Translations under genes and position numbers: made by a program | Shown here: positions 50,903-59,201 of the stretch, piece after piece | Layout: each line of letters opens with the position of its first letter | Numbering within the stretch: position 1 is the stretch's first letter | NCBI RefSeq assembly: GCF_018129965.1 | Contig: NZ_JAFCKW010000009.1 | Location: 62,001 to 126,000, forward strand | Length of the DNA stretch: 64,000 nucleotides | Direction: 5' to 3' | Source of the DNA: Bradyrhizobium diazoefficiens | GTDB lineage: Bacteria; Pseudomonadota; Alphaproteobacteria; Rhizobiales; Xanthobacteraceae | Notes under the pieces: generated by a model | Databases searched by the model: none | What the model was told of the DNA's origin: nothing | What the model saw: the letters and a program-made list of their open reading frames with translations, nothing else

Positions 50903-51198
50903 GTCCGTCCCAGTCGCGGGCTCGGCGAATAGACACTCCGGAATTGCGGATTCCTTGGCAGTGGGAGGGGAAGCGCGCCGCACGACCAGGCACGAACGAT
51001 TGAGGCCGAGGCATTCCCGGTTGCCAGCATCACTTGGTTAACGGCAGGCCAGACCGGTGACGGGTATATCGGCCCTTCCGCCCGGGAAGGATGCTTGCCG
51101 AAGGCGAAGCATCGGCACGCTCCTTGCTGGCGAACCCCAGGAGCCCCGGCAAGAGTCTACGTTCCGTCTCAGCCCGATGCGCAAAAGGACGATTTACG
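50903..51198. other. Interval between cytochrome and acyltransferase genes
   Basis: 296 bases without a recognised box or gene. Confidence 0.4.
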
Positions 51199-52278
51199 AT
51201 GAGATCCGTCTTGGTAAGAGACATAATTGAGCCTGATCGAAACAACTTTACGCTTCTGCGCCTGGTTGCGGCACTTGCGGTCCTGGTCTCTCACGCGTTT
51301 TTCCTTCGCGCCGGCGCGAGAGCCGACGAGTTTGCCGGCACAACCGTCTACAACCTTGGTGATCATGCCGTTAACGTTTTCTTTGTGCTGTCGGGGCTGA
51401 CCGTTGCGGCAAGCTTGGCTCGCTGCCGGAACTCGATCGACTTCATCATCGCTCGTGCATTGCGCATCTTCCCTGGCTTGATCGTCTGCACCATCGTCAT
51501 CGTGGCCTCCGGGCTTCTGCTCGCCGAATGTGGCGTCGCGAACTACCTGAAAGACGCGCGCGTGCTGGAGTACATGGTGAAGACGATCTCGCTCAGCACC
51601 GGGGCCGCCGAGCTCCCCGGACTGTTCAGGCATAATCCCTATCCATCGGTCGTGAACGGCTCGCTCTGGACACTGAAATTCGAATTCTTATGCTATCTGC
51701 TGTTGGCCTTGATGGGCAGCATGCGGCTTCTGACGCCGGGCATGATGACGAAGCTGTTGCCGATCGGGTTCGTTGCAGCGGCTGCGTTTCTGGCCTATCG
51801 GCACGGTGGCCAGCCGGACCAAATCGAGCAGTTCGCCCGTTTCTGGTTGAGTTTTTCTTTTGGCGTCGCACTCTTCCTGTTCAGGGACCGAATCGTCTTG
51901 TCATGGGGCGTTGCGGTCGGACTTGGGGCCGCGATGTGGTTTGTGCTCGGTACGGGATTGGAGCGGACCGTCGCACCGATTGCAATCGGCTATCTCGCCG
52001 TTGTTCTTGGAACGGTTCGCCTTCGATGGCTCCGTCACGGGACCAACAAGCTGGACCTGTCGTACGGCGTCTACATCTACAGCTGGCCTATCTCCCAAGC
52101 TGTCCTGACGGCATGGCCTGATGTCGGAACTGCTAATCTGATTTGTTTATCCGCGCTGCTTGCGATGGGTATTGCTGCGCTGTCCTGGCGCTTAGTCGAG
52201 AAGCCGAGCCTCAACGCGCGTAAGCAGGTTTACGATCTTGTCGCCGCGCCATTCTTACAGGTCCGCCTTTCCCGATAG
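51199..52278 (+). CDS. Acyltransferase 3 family membrane protein
   Basis: 359 residues, about ten transmembrane helices. NNFTLLRLVAALAVLVSHAFFL has the conserved R and the catalytic-type His; NVFFVLSGLTVAASLARCRNSIDFIIARALRIFPGL is the second signature; GSLWTLKFEFLCYLLLALMG matches the O-acyltransferase type. The C-terminal LSYGVYIYSWPISQAVL is also typical. AAGGA precedes the ATG at 51199. It may decorate a polysaccharide; the substrate is unknown. Confidence 0.88.
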   Translation: MRSVLVRDIIEPDRNNFTLLRLVAALAVLVSHAFFLRAGARADEFAGTTVYNLGDHAVNVFFVLSGLTVAASLARCRNSIDFIIARALRIFPGLIVCTIVIVASGLLLAECGVANYLKDARVLEYMVKTISLSTGAAELPGLFRHNPYPSVVNGSLWTLKFEFLCYLLLALMGSMRLLTPGMMTKLLPIGFVAAAAFLAYRHGGQPDQIEQFARFWLSFSFGVALFLFRDRIVLSWGVAVGLGAAMWFVLGTGLERTVAPIAIGYLAVVLGTVRLRWLRHGTNKLDLSYGVYIYSWPISQAVLTAWPDVGTANLICLSALLAMGIAALSWRLVEKPSLNARKQVYDLVAAPFLQVRLSR

Positions 52279-52332
52279 GTCTCAAATCCGACGCGGAAAG
52301 ACGGGGTGTCGGTGAGGGAGCGAGGAGCCGTC

Positions 52333-53438
52333 GTGGAGAATTCAGCGGCGGTCGGCCGTGATCACCGGATTGACTTGTTTCGCGGCCTGTCGCTGTGGCT
52401 CATTTTCATTGACCACATTCCCGAGGTCTACCTCAACAGAATCACGCCAAAGAATTTTGGCTTCAGCGACGCCGCGGAGATCCTGGTCTTCTTGTCGGGT
52501 GTCGCCTCCGGGATGGTTTACACCCCCATTGCTCGACAATCTGGACTAAGGATTGCTCTCCAGCGGGCGATCCGACGTGGCTTCGAGATCTACTTCGCCC
52601 AACTCTGCACCATCGCGCTTCTCTTGCTCACAGCGTCTTTGCTGGCGATCTGGCAGCCGGATCTCCTGCACCACGCAAACGTGGCCGTATTCTTTGCTGA
52701 TCCCTTCGAGGCCGCGTGGCAGGCGGTGACAATGAGGTATTCGCCCGTCAACCTCGATCCGCTGCTGCTGATGATCACGCTGCACTTCGCGCTTGTGGTC
52801 GTTCTGCCAGGAATTCTCCGATATCCGGCAGCAACGCTGATGGCCTCCGCTTTGCTCTACGTTACGTCACACCTGCTAGATTGGTACATTCCAGCTTATC
52901 CCGCGGGCCAAGTATATTTCAATCCCATGAATTGGCAGTTTCTCTATGTGATCGGGGTGTGGTGGAGCGCAAAGCCGGCTCACGCCGCACTCCACTATCT
53001 CGACTTGAAGCTTTGGATGCTTTTGGCGGTCGGGTACGTAGCGTTCTCATTCTGGGATGGCAATTTCATTCCCTGGAAGCTTACGTGCCCGCGCCGATCT
53101 TTCGATTGATCTATCCAATCGACAAGGGGCATATGGATATTCTGAGATTGCTGCACTTTTTGGCGCTGGCATTCGTTATCAGAAAAGTTCTCCCAGCCGA
53201 CGTCCCAGACCGATGGCAGCACTACTTGCGTCCGGTGCTTTGGTGTGGCGAGCATCCACTCGCGGTGTATTGCGCAAGTGTGCTGCTATCGTTTGCAGGG
53301 CATGCCTTCTTGCGAATGGCCTGGAACAATCTCTTGACGCAAGCGCTGGTGACTCTGGGCGGTATCGTGATCATGACAGGGATCGCGGCCAGGCTCGCGC
53401 ACCTAAATCAATCCCGCGGGAGCCACGCACCCATTTGA
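52333..53438 (+). pseudogene. OpgC-type acyltransferase broken by a frameshift
   Basis: The first frame encodes RIDLFRGLSLWLIFIDHIPEVY, then KNFGFSDAAEILVFLSG and AGQVYFNPMNWQFLYVIG, clear OpgC blocks, up to WDGNFIPWK. At about 53076-53086 it shifts and stops at 53109. The rest continues in another frame with YVPAPIFRLIYPIDKGHMDILRLLHFLALAFVIR and SVLLSFAGHAFL to 53438. One inserted or deleted base would restore the whole protein of about 368 residues. It may be a recent mutation, a phase switch or a sequencing error. The GTG at 52333 has AGGAG upstream. Confidence 0.8.
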
Positions 53439-53479
53439 TGCCGGGCCATTAGGGCCCGTAAACGCGCCAAACCCGAGGC

Positions 53480-53512
53480 GTCGCAGCCGCCACGGGGTGG
53501 CGGAACTGCGAC
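53480..53512. terminator. Bidirectional hairpin terminator candidate
   Basis: GTCGCAG-CCGCCAC, loop GGG, GTGGCGG-AA-CTGCGAC: 14 paired bases with a two-base bulge. It lies between the convergent ends of the broken opgC gene and the His-rich gene at 53561. Confidence 0.65.
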
Positions 53513-53560
53513 GGAAAAGGCGTTGAGCACTTGCTCCTTGCAGCCCGTTTTGTTTCAGCC

Positions 53561-53821
53561 TTACTTCGCACCCGTGTGATGCGGGACATCCGAATTTGGC
53601 CCCCCACTGTAATGATGGCTTCCGCCAGCACCTTTCTTCTTATCGGAAGACATGCCCATGTCCTTCTTCCCCATGTGATGGGGGACTTCGGTCTTCGGGC
53701 CACCGGAATAATGGTGGCCATTCTTCTCGGTATCGGGAGTCGCTTGCGTGCTCTGGGCAAGAGCAGACCCCGCGGCGAGGGCGGCGACGGCAGCGATGGC
53801 GAGCATCTTTGTCAGGTTCAT
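53561..53821 (-). CDS. Small secreted His/Gly-rich repeat protein
   Basis: 86 residues. Signal peptide (MLAIAAVAALAAGSALAQ). The mature part contains two repeats, GHHYSGGPKTEVPHHMGKK and SHHYSGGPNSDVPHHTGAK. Each has two His pairs suited to binding a divalent metal or Cu(II); the linker DMGMSSDKKKGAGG is Met/Lys-rich. I know no function. It has a strict FixK-type box 72 bases upstream. Confidence 0.78.
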   Translation of the reverse strand: MNLTKMLAIAAVAALAAGSALAQSTQATPDTEKNGHHYSGGPKTEVPHHMGKKDMGMSSDKKKGAGGSHHYSGGPNSDVPHHTGAK

Positions 53822-53893
53822 GATTTCCTTCTCCGGGTAGCGATAATAGCGATCTTGAGTTTAAGGATAAAAGCAGAATCGAACTTCTGCCAG

Positions 53894-53907
53894 TTGATTC
53901 ATGTCAA
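53894..53907 (-). promoter_or_regulatory. FixK/FNR-type box in a divergent interval
   Basis: TTGATTCATGTCAA, strict form, 72 bases from the His-rich gene's start. It overlaps the leftmost possible ATG of the DUF3141 gene on the other strand. Confidence 0.68.
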
Positions 53908-55901
53908 AAGCGCATTCTGTTTTCACCCCTCTGTGCTGCCTGAAATTTCGGCAAAATGCGCCGCATGCTTGCGGAGAGCGGGTTGCGGGACCTCCTACCA
54001 GCCTGTGTTCTGAGAAGAGGCATGGGATTGATTTGGCGCAAGTCTCGGTGGGCAAAACCGGTCGATTATTGTCGGGTGTCGAACAGCTTTCGAGGCGCCC
54101 CGTGCCAACTGCTCCTGCCGCAAACCTAACAGTCCATCAGGTCGTTCCGACAACGCCGGTGCAAGCCGCTCGCCTGCAAGCAACTTCGGAGCCTCAACAA
54201 GGGGCATTTTTGCATAGACCGAATTCTGGCGCCCCGCAGGGCATAGGCGAGCCTAGCGTATCCACCGCATTCGCGTATGGACGTGATTTGTGCGAGCGAA
54301 CCATCCTGTTCTGGGACGCGCTCCGGCAACGTGCCGACAACATGATTGCTCATGAGCGAGCCGGCAAACCGCCGTTGCTCAATTTCGACTACGAAATTTT
54401 GGTGGACGCGCGTCAGTTCGAACGGCCCGTCAACTACGCGTTGGCAGCGATAAGAAAATATGGAGACAAATGCATCGACGACTGTCTCGATCCAGCAAAG
54501 CCACCGGTTGTGATCGTCGACCCACGCGCAGGGCATGGCCCGGGCATCGGGGGTTTCAAACGCGACTCGGAGGTTGGAATCGCCATGCACGAGGGGCATC
54601 CCGTCTACTTCGTGTTGTTCTATCCCGATCCGGTGCCTGGCCAGACTATTGCCGACGTGCTGCATGCGCTTCGCCGGTTCGTCATGGAAGTATCGAGGAG
54701 GCACGATGGAACGCCTCCGATCCTCTATGGCAACTGTCAGGCCGGATGGGCAATCGCCATCCTGGCGGCGGATTGCGAGGGGCTCGCCGGACCAGCCGTC
54801 TTGAACGGCTCGCCGTTGTCGTATTGGGGAGGCGAAGCGGGCATCAACCCAGCTCGGGTGTCCGGTGGGCTGTTGGGTGGGGCTTGGCTCACGCACCTGA
54901 CCGCCGATCTTGGCAATGGCCGGTTCGATGGAGCGTGGCTTGTGCAGAATTTCGAGAACCTGAAGCCGGAGGCGGTCTGGGAAAAGTACGCAAATCTCCT
55001 TGCGCATATCGATGAGGAACGCGACCGCTTTCTTGAATTCGAGCGGTGGTGGAACGGCTTCTATTTTCTTAGCCGAGAAGAGATGCTCGCCATTGTCGAA
55101 AATCTCTTCATCGGCAACAAGTTCGAACAAGGCCTGTTGCGGGTGTGCGAGTGCTGCTTTGCCGATCTGCGCCGCATCCGCAATCCGATGGTCATTTTTG
55201 CCTCGCGGGGCGACAACATCACTCCACCCCATCAGGCACTTGGGTGGATCCCTACCGTCTACGGCAGCACCGAAGACTTAAAGCGCGCCGGCCAGCGGAT
55301 CGTGTATCTCATCAATCCTCATGTCGGGCATCTCGGGATTTTCGTGTCTGCCAGCGTAGCGCGCCTCGAACACCGCGCGATTCTCGAGCATCTGGACGGA
55401 ATCTCCGCGCTTGCGCCCGGTCTGTATGAGATGAAGATCGACAATCCGACCGGCAATTCCGACTGCAAGCGCGAGGCCTATACCGTCCACTTCGAGGAGC
55501 GATGCGTCGAAGAGTTGCGCTTTCCGGAGAACCGAACCGCGTTTCGGCGCGTGGCCGAGGTTTCGTCGCGGCTGGATGAACTCTACTCAGCAACTCTCGG
55601 AAATTGGGTGAGAGCCACTTCGACGCCCTTGTCGGCCCTGCTGCTCGAATGGTTCCACCCAATGCGAACCAGCCGGTTGATGTTCGCGACCGCTTTCAAT
55701 CCATTGTCGTCGATCTTGATGCCGCTCGCGACGTCCATTCGACAGGACCGGCATTTTGCCCCTGATACGAACCCCTACAAGGCTGCAGAGCTCAAGGCTT
55801 TCGACACGATAGGCGGCGCGGTTACCGAAGCGCGTCGGCAGCGCGACACTGCTTATGAACTATGGTTCGAGTTACTCTACGGCCGGCAAAAAGGGGACTA
55901 A
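53901..55901 (+). CDS. DUF3141 alpha/beta-hydrolase-like protein (PHA synthase-related)
   Basis: Up to 666 residues. The recognised domain runs from about residue 135 (ERTILFWDALRQRADNM) to the end: VVIVDPRAGHGPGIGGFKRDSEVG, YGNCQAGWAIAILAADC (nucleophile elbow G-N-C-Q-A-G with Cys, as in poly-hydroxyalkanoate synthases), SGGLLGGAWL, ASRGDNITPPHQALGW (catalytic Asp) and INPHVGHLGIFVS (catalytic His). The first 100 residues are low-quality and the leftmost ATG sits inside a FixK-type box, so the true start is probably a downstream TTG or GTG near 54030-54070. Function is unknown; related proteins are linked to polyhydroxybutyrate metabolism. Confidence 0.8.
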   Translation: MSKAHSVFTPLCCLKFRQNAPHACGERVAGPPTSLCSEKRHGIDLAQVSVGKTGRLLSGVEQLSRRPVPTAPAANLTVHQVVPTTPVQAARLQATSEPQQGAFLHRPNSGAPQGIGEPSVSTAFAYGRDLCERTILFWDALRQRADNMIAHERAGKPPLLNFDYEILVDARQFERPVNYALAAIRKYGDKCIDDCLDPAKPPVVIVDPRAGHGPGIGGFKRDSEVGIAMHEGHPVYFVLFYPDPVPGQTIADVLHALRRFVMEVSRRHDGTPPILYGNCQAGWAIAILAADCEGLAGPAVLNGSPLSYWGGEAGINPARVSGGLLGGAWLTHLTADLGNGRFDGAWLVQNFENLKPEAVWEKYANLLAHIDEERDRFLEFERWWNGFYFLSREEMLAIVENLFIGNKFEQGLLRVCECCFADLRRIRNPMVIFASRGDNITPPHQALGWIPTVYGSTEDLKRAGQRIVYLINPHVGHLGIFVSASVARLEHRAILEHLDGISALAPGLYEMKIDNPTGNSDCKREAYTVHFEERCVEELRFPENRTAFRRVAEVSSRLDELYSATLGNWVRATSTPLSALLLEWFHPMRTSRLMFATAFNPLSSILMPLATSIRQDRHFAPDTNPYKAAELKAFDTIGGAVTEARRQRDTAYELWFELLYGRQKGD

Positions 55902-55912
55902 GCGATGTGTTC

Positions 55913-55926
55913 TTGAGGTAGCTCAA
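55913..55926 (+). promoter_or_regulatory. FixK/FNR-type box before the 56017 gene
   Basis: TTGAGGTAGCTCAA, a palindromic strict form, 90 bases before the ATG at 56017 and 11 bases after the DUF3141 stop. Confidence 0.62.
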
Positions 55927-56016
55927 GGCCCTGAAGATCGAATGCAATTGTCATGAAAATGACTTGGTCCCCGAAGCCCGGCAAGCTCTTCAACATCGCG
56001 TCTGGACGTTGCCGCC

Positions 56017-56514
56017 ATGGTTAGCCGCCCCACGCTCGCGCTCCTCTTTGGAGCCTTCGCGGTAGGACTGGTAGCCTCGCGCATGATTTCGAATGAGCCA
56101 TCTACGTCGAGGTCGGAGTCGCAAACCCAACAATTGAGCACCGAGGGAGGGATAACGGCCTATCTCGGCCTCGTACCTGCGGAAATCATCAAGGGTCTAA
56201 CCCTGAGCGCGACCGCTGAACGAGGGCTGCGCGGTCACATGCCCAGGCGCCCTCACGAATACCAGATCCTTGCCGCGCTGTTCGATGCAGCGAATGGCGT
56301 ACGAATTGCGGACGCCGTCGTGAGCGTCGAGCTATCGCGGCCGGGATCGCAGAGTGGCAGGCAGAAGTTGACTCCGATGCAGATCGAAGGGGCGGCAGCG
56401 TATGGAGGAGTCTTCGATCTGCCGGTGTTCGACCTCTACAATTTGAAATTGATTGTGGAGCGCCCTGGCGCGAGCCCCACGCTCCTGCAGTTCAAGTACG
56501 ATCATCGACCATAG
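56017..56514 (+). CDS. Membrane-anchored or secreted Ig-fold-like protein
   Basis: 165 residues. N-terminal hydrophobic segment (LALLFGAFAVGLVAS) then a beta-rich domain: GGITAYLGLVPAEIIKG, PRRPHEYQILAALFDAANGVRIADAVVSVEL, AAAYGGVFDLPVFDLYNLKLIVERPG. The pattern resembles YtkA-like proteins that accompany metal exporters, but I cannot place it in a named family. It has a FixK-type box upstream. Confidence 0.68.
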   Translation: MVSRPTLALLFGAFAVGLVASRMISNEPSTSRSESQTQQLSTEGGITAYLGLVPAEIIKGLTLSATAERGLRGHMPRRPHEYQILAALFDAANGVRIADAVVSVELSRPGSQSGRQKLTPMQIEGAAAYGGVFDLPVFDLYNLKLIVERPGASPTLLQFKYDHRP

Positions 56515-56742
56515 GTACCGGATCGGCTGGGAGAGTTAGCCACACAACACTTGTGAGTTCGTTGCCTCGATCTGCGCACTAGCGCTTCACCCGAGCAGGA
56601 GTTGAGCCCTTCCTTAGCCGCGGCTAGTCTGCCAGCGAGACGATATCGAATAAGCGAGTGAGTTTGCCGTCGGAGAACGGCTAGAAGATCAAGGGCCGCA
56701 TCCGACCGTTCGGCAGTCTCTCGATGCACCCGGGGTATATTC

Positions 56743-57348
56743 ATGAATCGACTTGGCATTTCATTGTGTCTGATCGGGGTCATATTGGCGCTGTTTCCGC
56801 TGATGTTGGGGGAACATTTGCCGGCAAACTATCACAGGATCTGGATGTACTCGGGATTTGCGATTGTTGGAATCGGATTTGGAGCAGGTCTTGCCTCTCT
56901 TTTGGCTGAGCCAATCCGGAAGCGATCGCGTTTCTTCTTTGGTCCGTATCCACTGCTGATGATGTACGTCTGGGTGAGCAGAACAGGGTTGGTGAGGAAT
57001 CGCGTAGAGACGCTCAATTTCGTCGAAAGGCTGCGCGCGGCCGGCATCAAGCAAGAGCTCGATTTCTATGGGCAGCTCATCACCAACGACGGCACCAACC
57101 CTGAATTGACGAGAATACCACCTGCTCATCTTGAGAAGTGTGCGATCACGATCGCGACCTCGCTTACGCTCACGCAGGGCGGAAACGAGCAAGTCTGTAC
57201 CTATGATCCCAAGCGCAAATTCGGCACGGTTTCCGGCCAGCCGGGGCAATATTGTAATCTGCATGTCAGCAGGACGGTTCTTAAATTGATCAAGGGGCTC
57301 TGGTATGACGCGCATCGGTCGGCTGACGACGAGCCAGTTAACTCCTGA
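56743..57348 (+). CDS. Hypothetical membrane protein
   Basis: 201 residues with two N-terminal transmembrane helices (ISLCLIGVILALFPLML and MYSGFAIVGIGFGAGLASLL) followed by a cytoplasmic or periplasmic domain with no motif I recognise (FFFGPYPLLMMYVWVSRTG, CAITIATSLTLTQGGNEQVC). Two cysteines lie in the soluble part. There is no clear ribosome site other than a weak GGGG. A 228-base gap precedes it without a box. Confidence 0.6.
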   Translation: MNRLGISLCLIGVILALFPLMLGEHLPANYHRIWMYSGFAIVGIGFGAGLASLLAEPIRKRSRFFFGPYPLLMMYVWVSRTGLVRNRVETLNFVERLRAAGIKQELDFYGQLITNDGTNPELTRIPPAHLEKCAITIATSLTLTQGGNEQVCTYDPKRKFGTVSGQPGQYCNLHVSRTVLKLIKGLWYDAHRSADDEPVNS

Positions 57349-57470
57349 TCGCTCGCGCGTCGGCCGGCCAAGATCGATAGATAGCGCAGTTTGAAGGCGA
57401 TATCCGCGGCAGCGACCGTGTGCGGAGAGCACAGGAATGCGGCTCTCCGGTAATGCCGTCGTCGCGAATC

Positions 57471-57484
57471 TTGATCGACATCAA
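57471..57484 (+). promoter_or_regulatory. FixK/FNR-type box before the 57546 gene
   Basis: TTGATCGACATCAA, exact TTGAT-N4-ATCAA, ending 61 bases before the ATG at 57546. Confidence 0.72.
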
Positions 57485-57545
57485 CTTCCTCAGTCTGGAA
57501 ATGAGTCATGAAATAGTGGTGCTGGCGCAGCCAGGAGAGGACGAC

Positions 57546-57833
57546 ATGCTCAAGCGCTTTTGGCCAATTCCCATCGCCGTTCTGCTTTTAGGGCCGGCAG
57601 CCGCTCAAACCGACGTCGCGGGGGATGCAACATCGCAGTCAAACCCCGCGCATCATCCACAATACCTGTCAACCGTCGGTAAGAGAAAGCCTCCCGGCGC
57701 GGCGCTTGACGAGCGTGAAGGCACCACGCCGCTCCTGGACCGGCAAGAACGCGATATCGATGATCACGTACTCAAGAGTATCTGCAAGGATGCGCCGGGC
57801 TGCGAGGGGGGACACTTATGGAAGCACCGGTAG
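57546..57833 (+). CDS. Small secreted protein
   Basis: 95 residues. Signal peptide (WPIPIAVLLLGPAAAQ), then a polar mature chain with DERDIDDHVLKSICKDAPGCEGG (two cysteines near the C-terminus). AGGAG precedes the ATG at 57546. The family is not recognised. The strict FixK-type box at the usual spacing supports it as a real gene. Confidence 0.68.
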   Translation: MLKRFWPIPIAVLLLGPAAAQTDVAGDATSQSNPAHHPQYLSTVGKRKPPGAALDEREGTTPLLDRQERDIDDHVLKSICKDAPGCEGGHLWKHR

Positions 57834-57890
57834 CGACTTCTTGGTCGCCGCTTGAAAAGTTCGTTGAATTATTGGGTAGGCTAGGATGAA

Positions 57891-58355
57891 TCAGCGTGCC
57901 CGAACGAACGTGCGTCCTGTCCATCGAAAGGTCTTCGTTTCACCGCCGAGTGTAGCCCTGATCAATAGAATTCCTGAATCGTTTTCCATTCGTACATCCT
58001 CTGCGAATAAGCCGAATATCTTTCCGAAGGTCCCATTGCCTCGCCGATAGATCTCGTGCAAACAGCCGCTTGCATGACAAATAATTTGTCTGTTTTGGCA
58101 ACTGAGATTCTGGAAGTGAAGGGCCCGAAAACTTTCCCCGCCGATCTCGATCGAAGTCGAAAAGTAGTGTTGCGCGGAGATTTCGGAGCCGCAGGCCCTC
58201 TGCAGCAACAAGACGCGGCTTTGCAGTTCCGCCGGAAGTTGCGCCAGGTGATTGGTCGACCAGTGCCGGTCGTTGGCAACGCTCGCAGCCACTACCGGCG
58301 ATATGCCGAAGGCCAAACTGATCGCGGCCGCACCCAAATGCCAGACCGTCTTCAT
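57891..58355 (-). CDS. Hypothetical secreted protein
   Basis: 154 residues. Signal peptide (HLGAAAISLAFGISPVVAA), then a mature domain with WSTNHLAQLPAELQSRVLLLQRACG, ISAQHYFSTSIEIGGESFRALHFQNLSC and ICHASGCLHEIYRR. It has four cysteines (likely two disulfides) and ends in a beta-rich TKTFRWTGRTF. The ATG at 58355 has GGGAG upstream. No family recognised. A FixK2-like box lies 70 bases upstream. Confidence 0.7.
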   Translation of the reverse strand: MKTVWHLGAAAISLAFGISPVVAASVANDRHWSTNHLAQLPAELQSRVLLLQRACGSEISAQHYFSTSIEIGGESFRALHFQNLSCQNRQIICHASGCLHEIYRRGNGTFGKIFGLFAEDVRMENDSGILLIRATLGGETKTFRWTGRTFVRAR

Positions 58356-58425
58356 AGAGACTGCTCCCGGTCGTAACGCCGTTCCCGGCGGCGCGCGCAA
58401 GATACGCCCAGATGTCTTTGGACCA

Positions 58426-58439
58426 TTGACTTAGCGCAA
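58426..58439 (-). promoter_or_regulatory. FixK2-like box before the 58355 gene
   Basis: TTGACTTAGCGCAA fits the relaxed TTG(A/C)-N6-(T/G)CAA form (right half GCAA), 70 bases upstream of the start at 58355. Confidence 0.55.
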
Positions 58440-58704
58440 GGGCAGGTGAGGGGACGGCGAAAAGACGCCATTGATCGGCCGCGCGTCAACTTCAGGGAGG
58501 TAAACTTCAGACCCCTCTCAACACACGTCGGCAGAGGGCAGCGCCATTGCGCGGCAGCAATAGCCGCACGACAGCAGGAGCCAATACAAATATCGAGGAT
58601 GCTGTCAGCCTATCAAAGGCCCGACGGCTTTGTGGATTGGGGCAAAAGAAGTTTGCGTCAAGAGCTAGGTCCGGGTTGCGCGTATCGCGAGGGATGCTCG
58701 TCCC

Positions 58705-58920
58705 TCAATGAGGCGTACTCCAACTTCGCCAATGGGTCGGCTGAATATCGACGCGCCTCTTGTTTGCGGCGTCCACAAAATCCATTCCGATCTTGTGGCA
58801 TGGATAGGGGAGTGCGACAATCAGGCCGTCATAATCCATGATACCAAGTTCGAGGTCGCCCTCATGTGCGGTGACGGAGATAGGTAGCCATTCTTGGCCT
58901 GGAGATCGAGTTTCGGTCAT
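58705..58920 (-). CDS. Small conserved hypothetical protein
   Basis: 71 residues. SPGQEWLPISVTAHEGDLELGIMDYDGLIVALPYP and VDIQPTHWRSW resemble a family of short proteins frequent in Bradyrhizobium (WLPIS...DLEL...D-DG...PTHWR-W). Function is unknown. A perfect FixK-type box lies 59 bases upstream, a spacing that places the transcript start about 25 bases before the ATG at 58920. That supports a gene too short for easy detection. Confidence 0.62.
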   Translation of the reverse strand: MTETRSPGQEWLPISVTAHEGDLELGIMDYDGLIVALPYPCHKIGMDFVDAANKRRVDIQPTHWRSWSTPH

Positions 58921-58979
58921 GAGTGCTCGACTTTCTCTAAAGACGATACTCAAGCCTAGCGGGGATTGGACGCAAGTTG

Positions 58980-58993
58980 TTGATTTTCATCAA
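58980..58993 (-). promoter_or_regulatory. FixK/FNR-type box before the small 58920 gene
   Basis: TTGATTTTCATCAA, exact TTGAT-N4-ATCAA, 59 bases from the start at 58920. Confidence 0.72.
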
Positions 58994-59063
58994 AGCTCAA
59001 TGTGCGCATCCGACGTCAGCGGGCCCCACTTGAAGGGGTGTTCCACAAAAAAGATACCGGATA

Positions 59064-59096
59064 TTGCAACCCCTACCCGGAAGGGGTATTTATACT
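59064..59096 (+). promoter_or_regulatory. MerR/CueR-type promoter-operator for the copper oxidase operon
   Basis: TTGCAA (-35, 59064-59069) and TATACT (-10, 59091-59096) are separated by 21 bases. The interval holds the dyad ACCCCT-N7-AGGGGT at 59069-59087. A long spacer filled by a dyad is the arrangement through which MerR-family activators such as CueR/HmrR act. The spacer is one or two bases longer than the usual 19-20. A leader of about 160 bases follows. Confidence 0.55.
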
Positions 59097-59201
59097 GGAT
59101 CGAGGATCGCTCAGCGGGATGGAGGCCTAGGGACGGCGGAAGCAAGGCCGATCACGCTGTAGGATCGTCGAAGGGCTCTCGCGAGCCAAAACGGAGCGAC
59201 T

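Noticed and set aside
54126..55232. Minus-strand open frame of 368 codons
   Set aside because: Antisense to the DUF3141 domain with its intact nucleophile elbow and catalytic residues.
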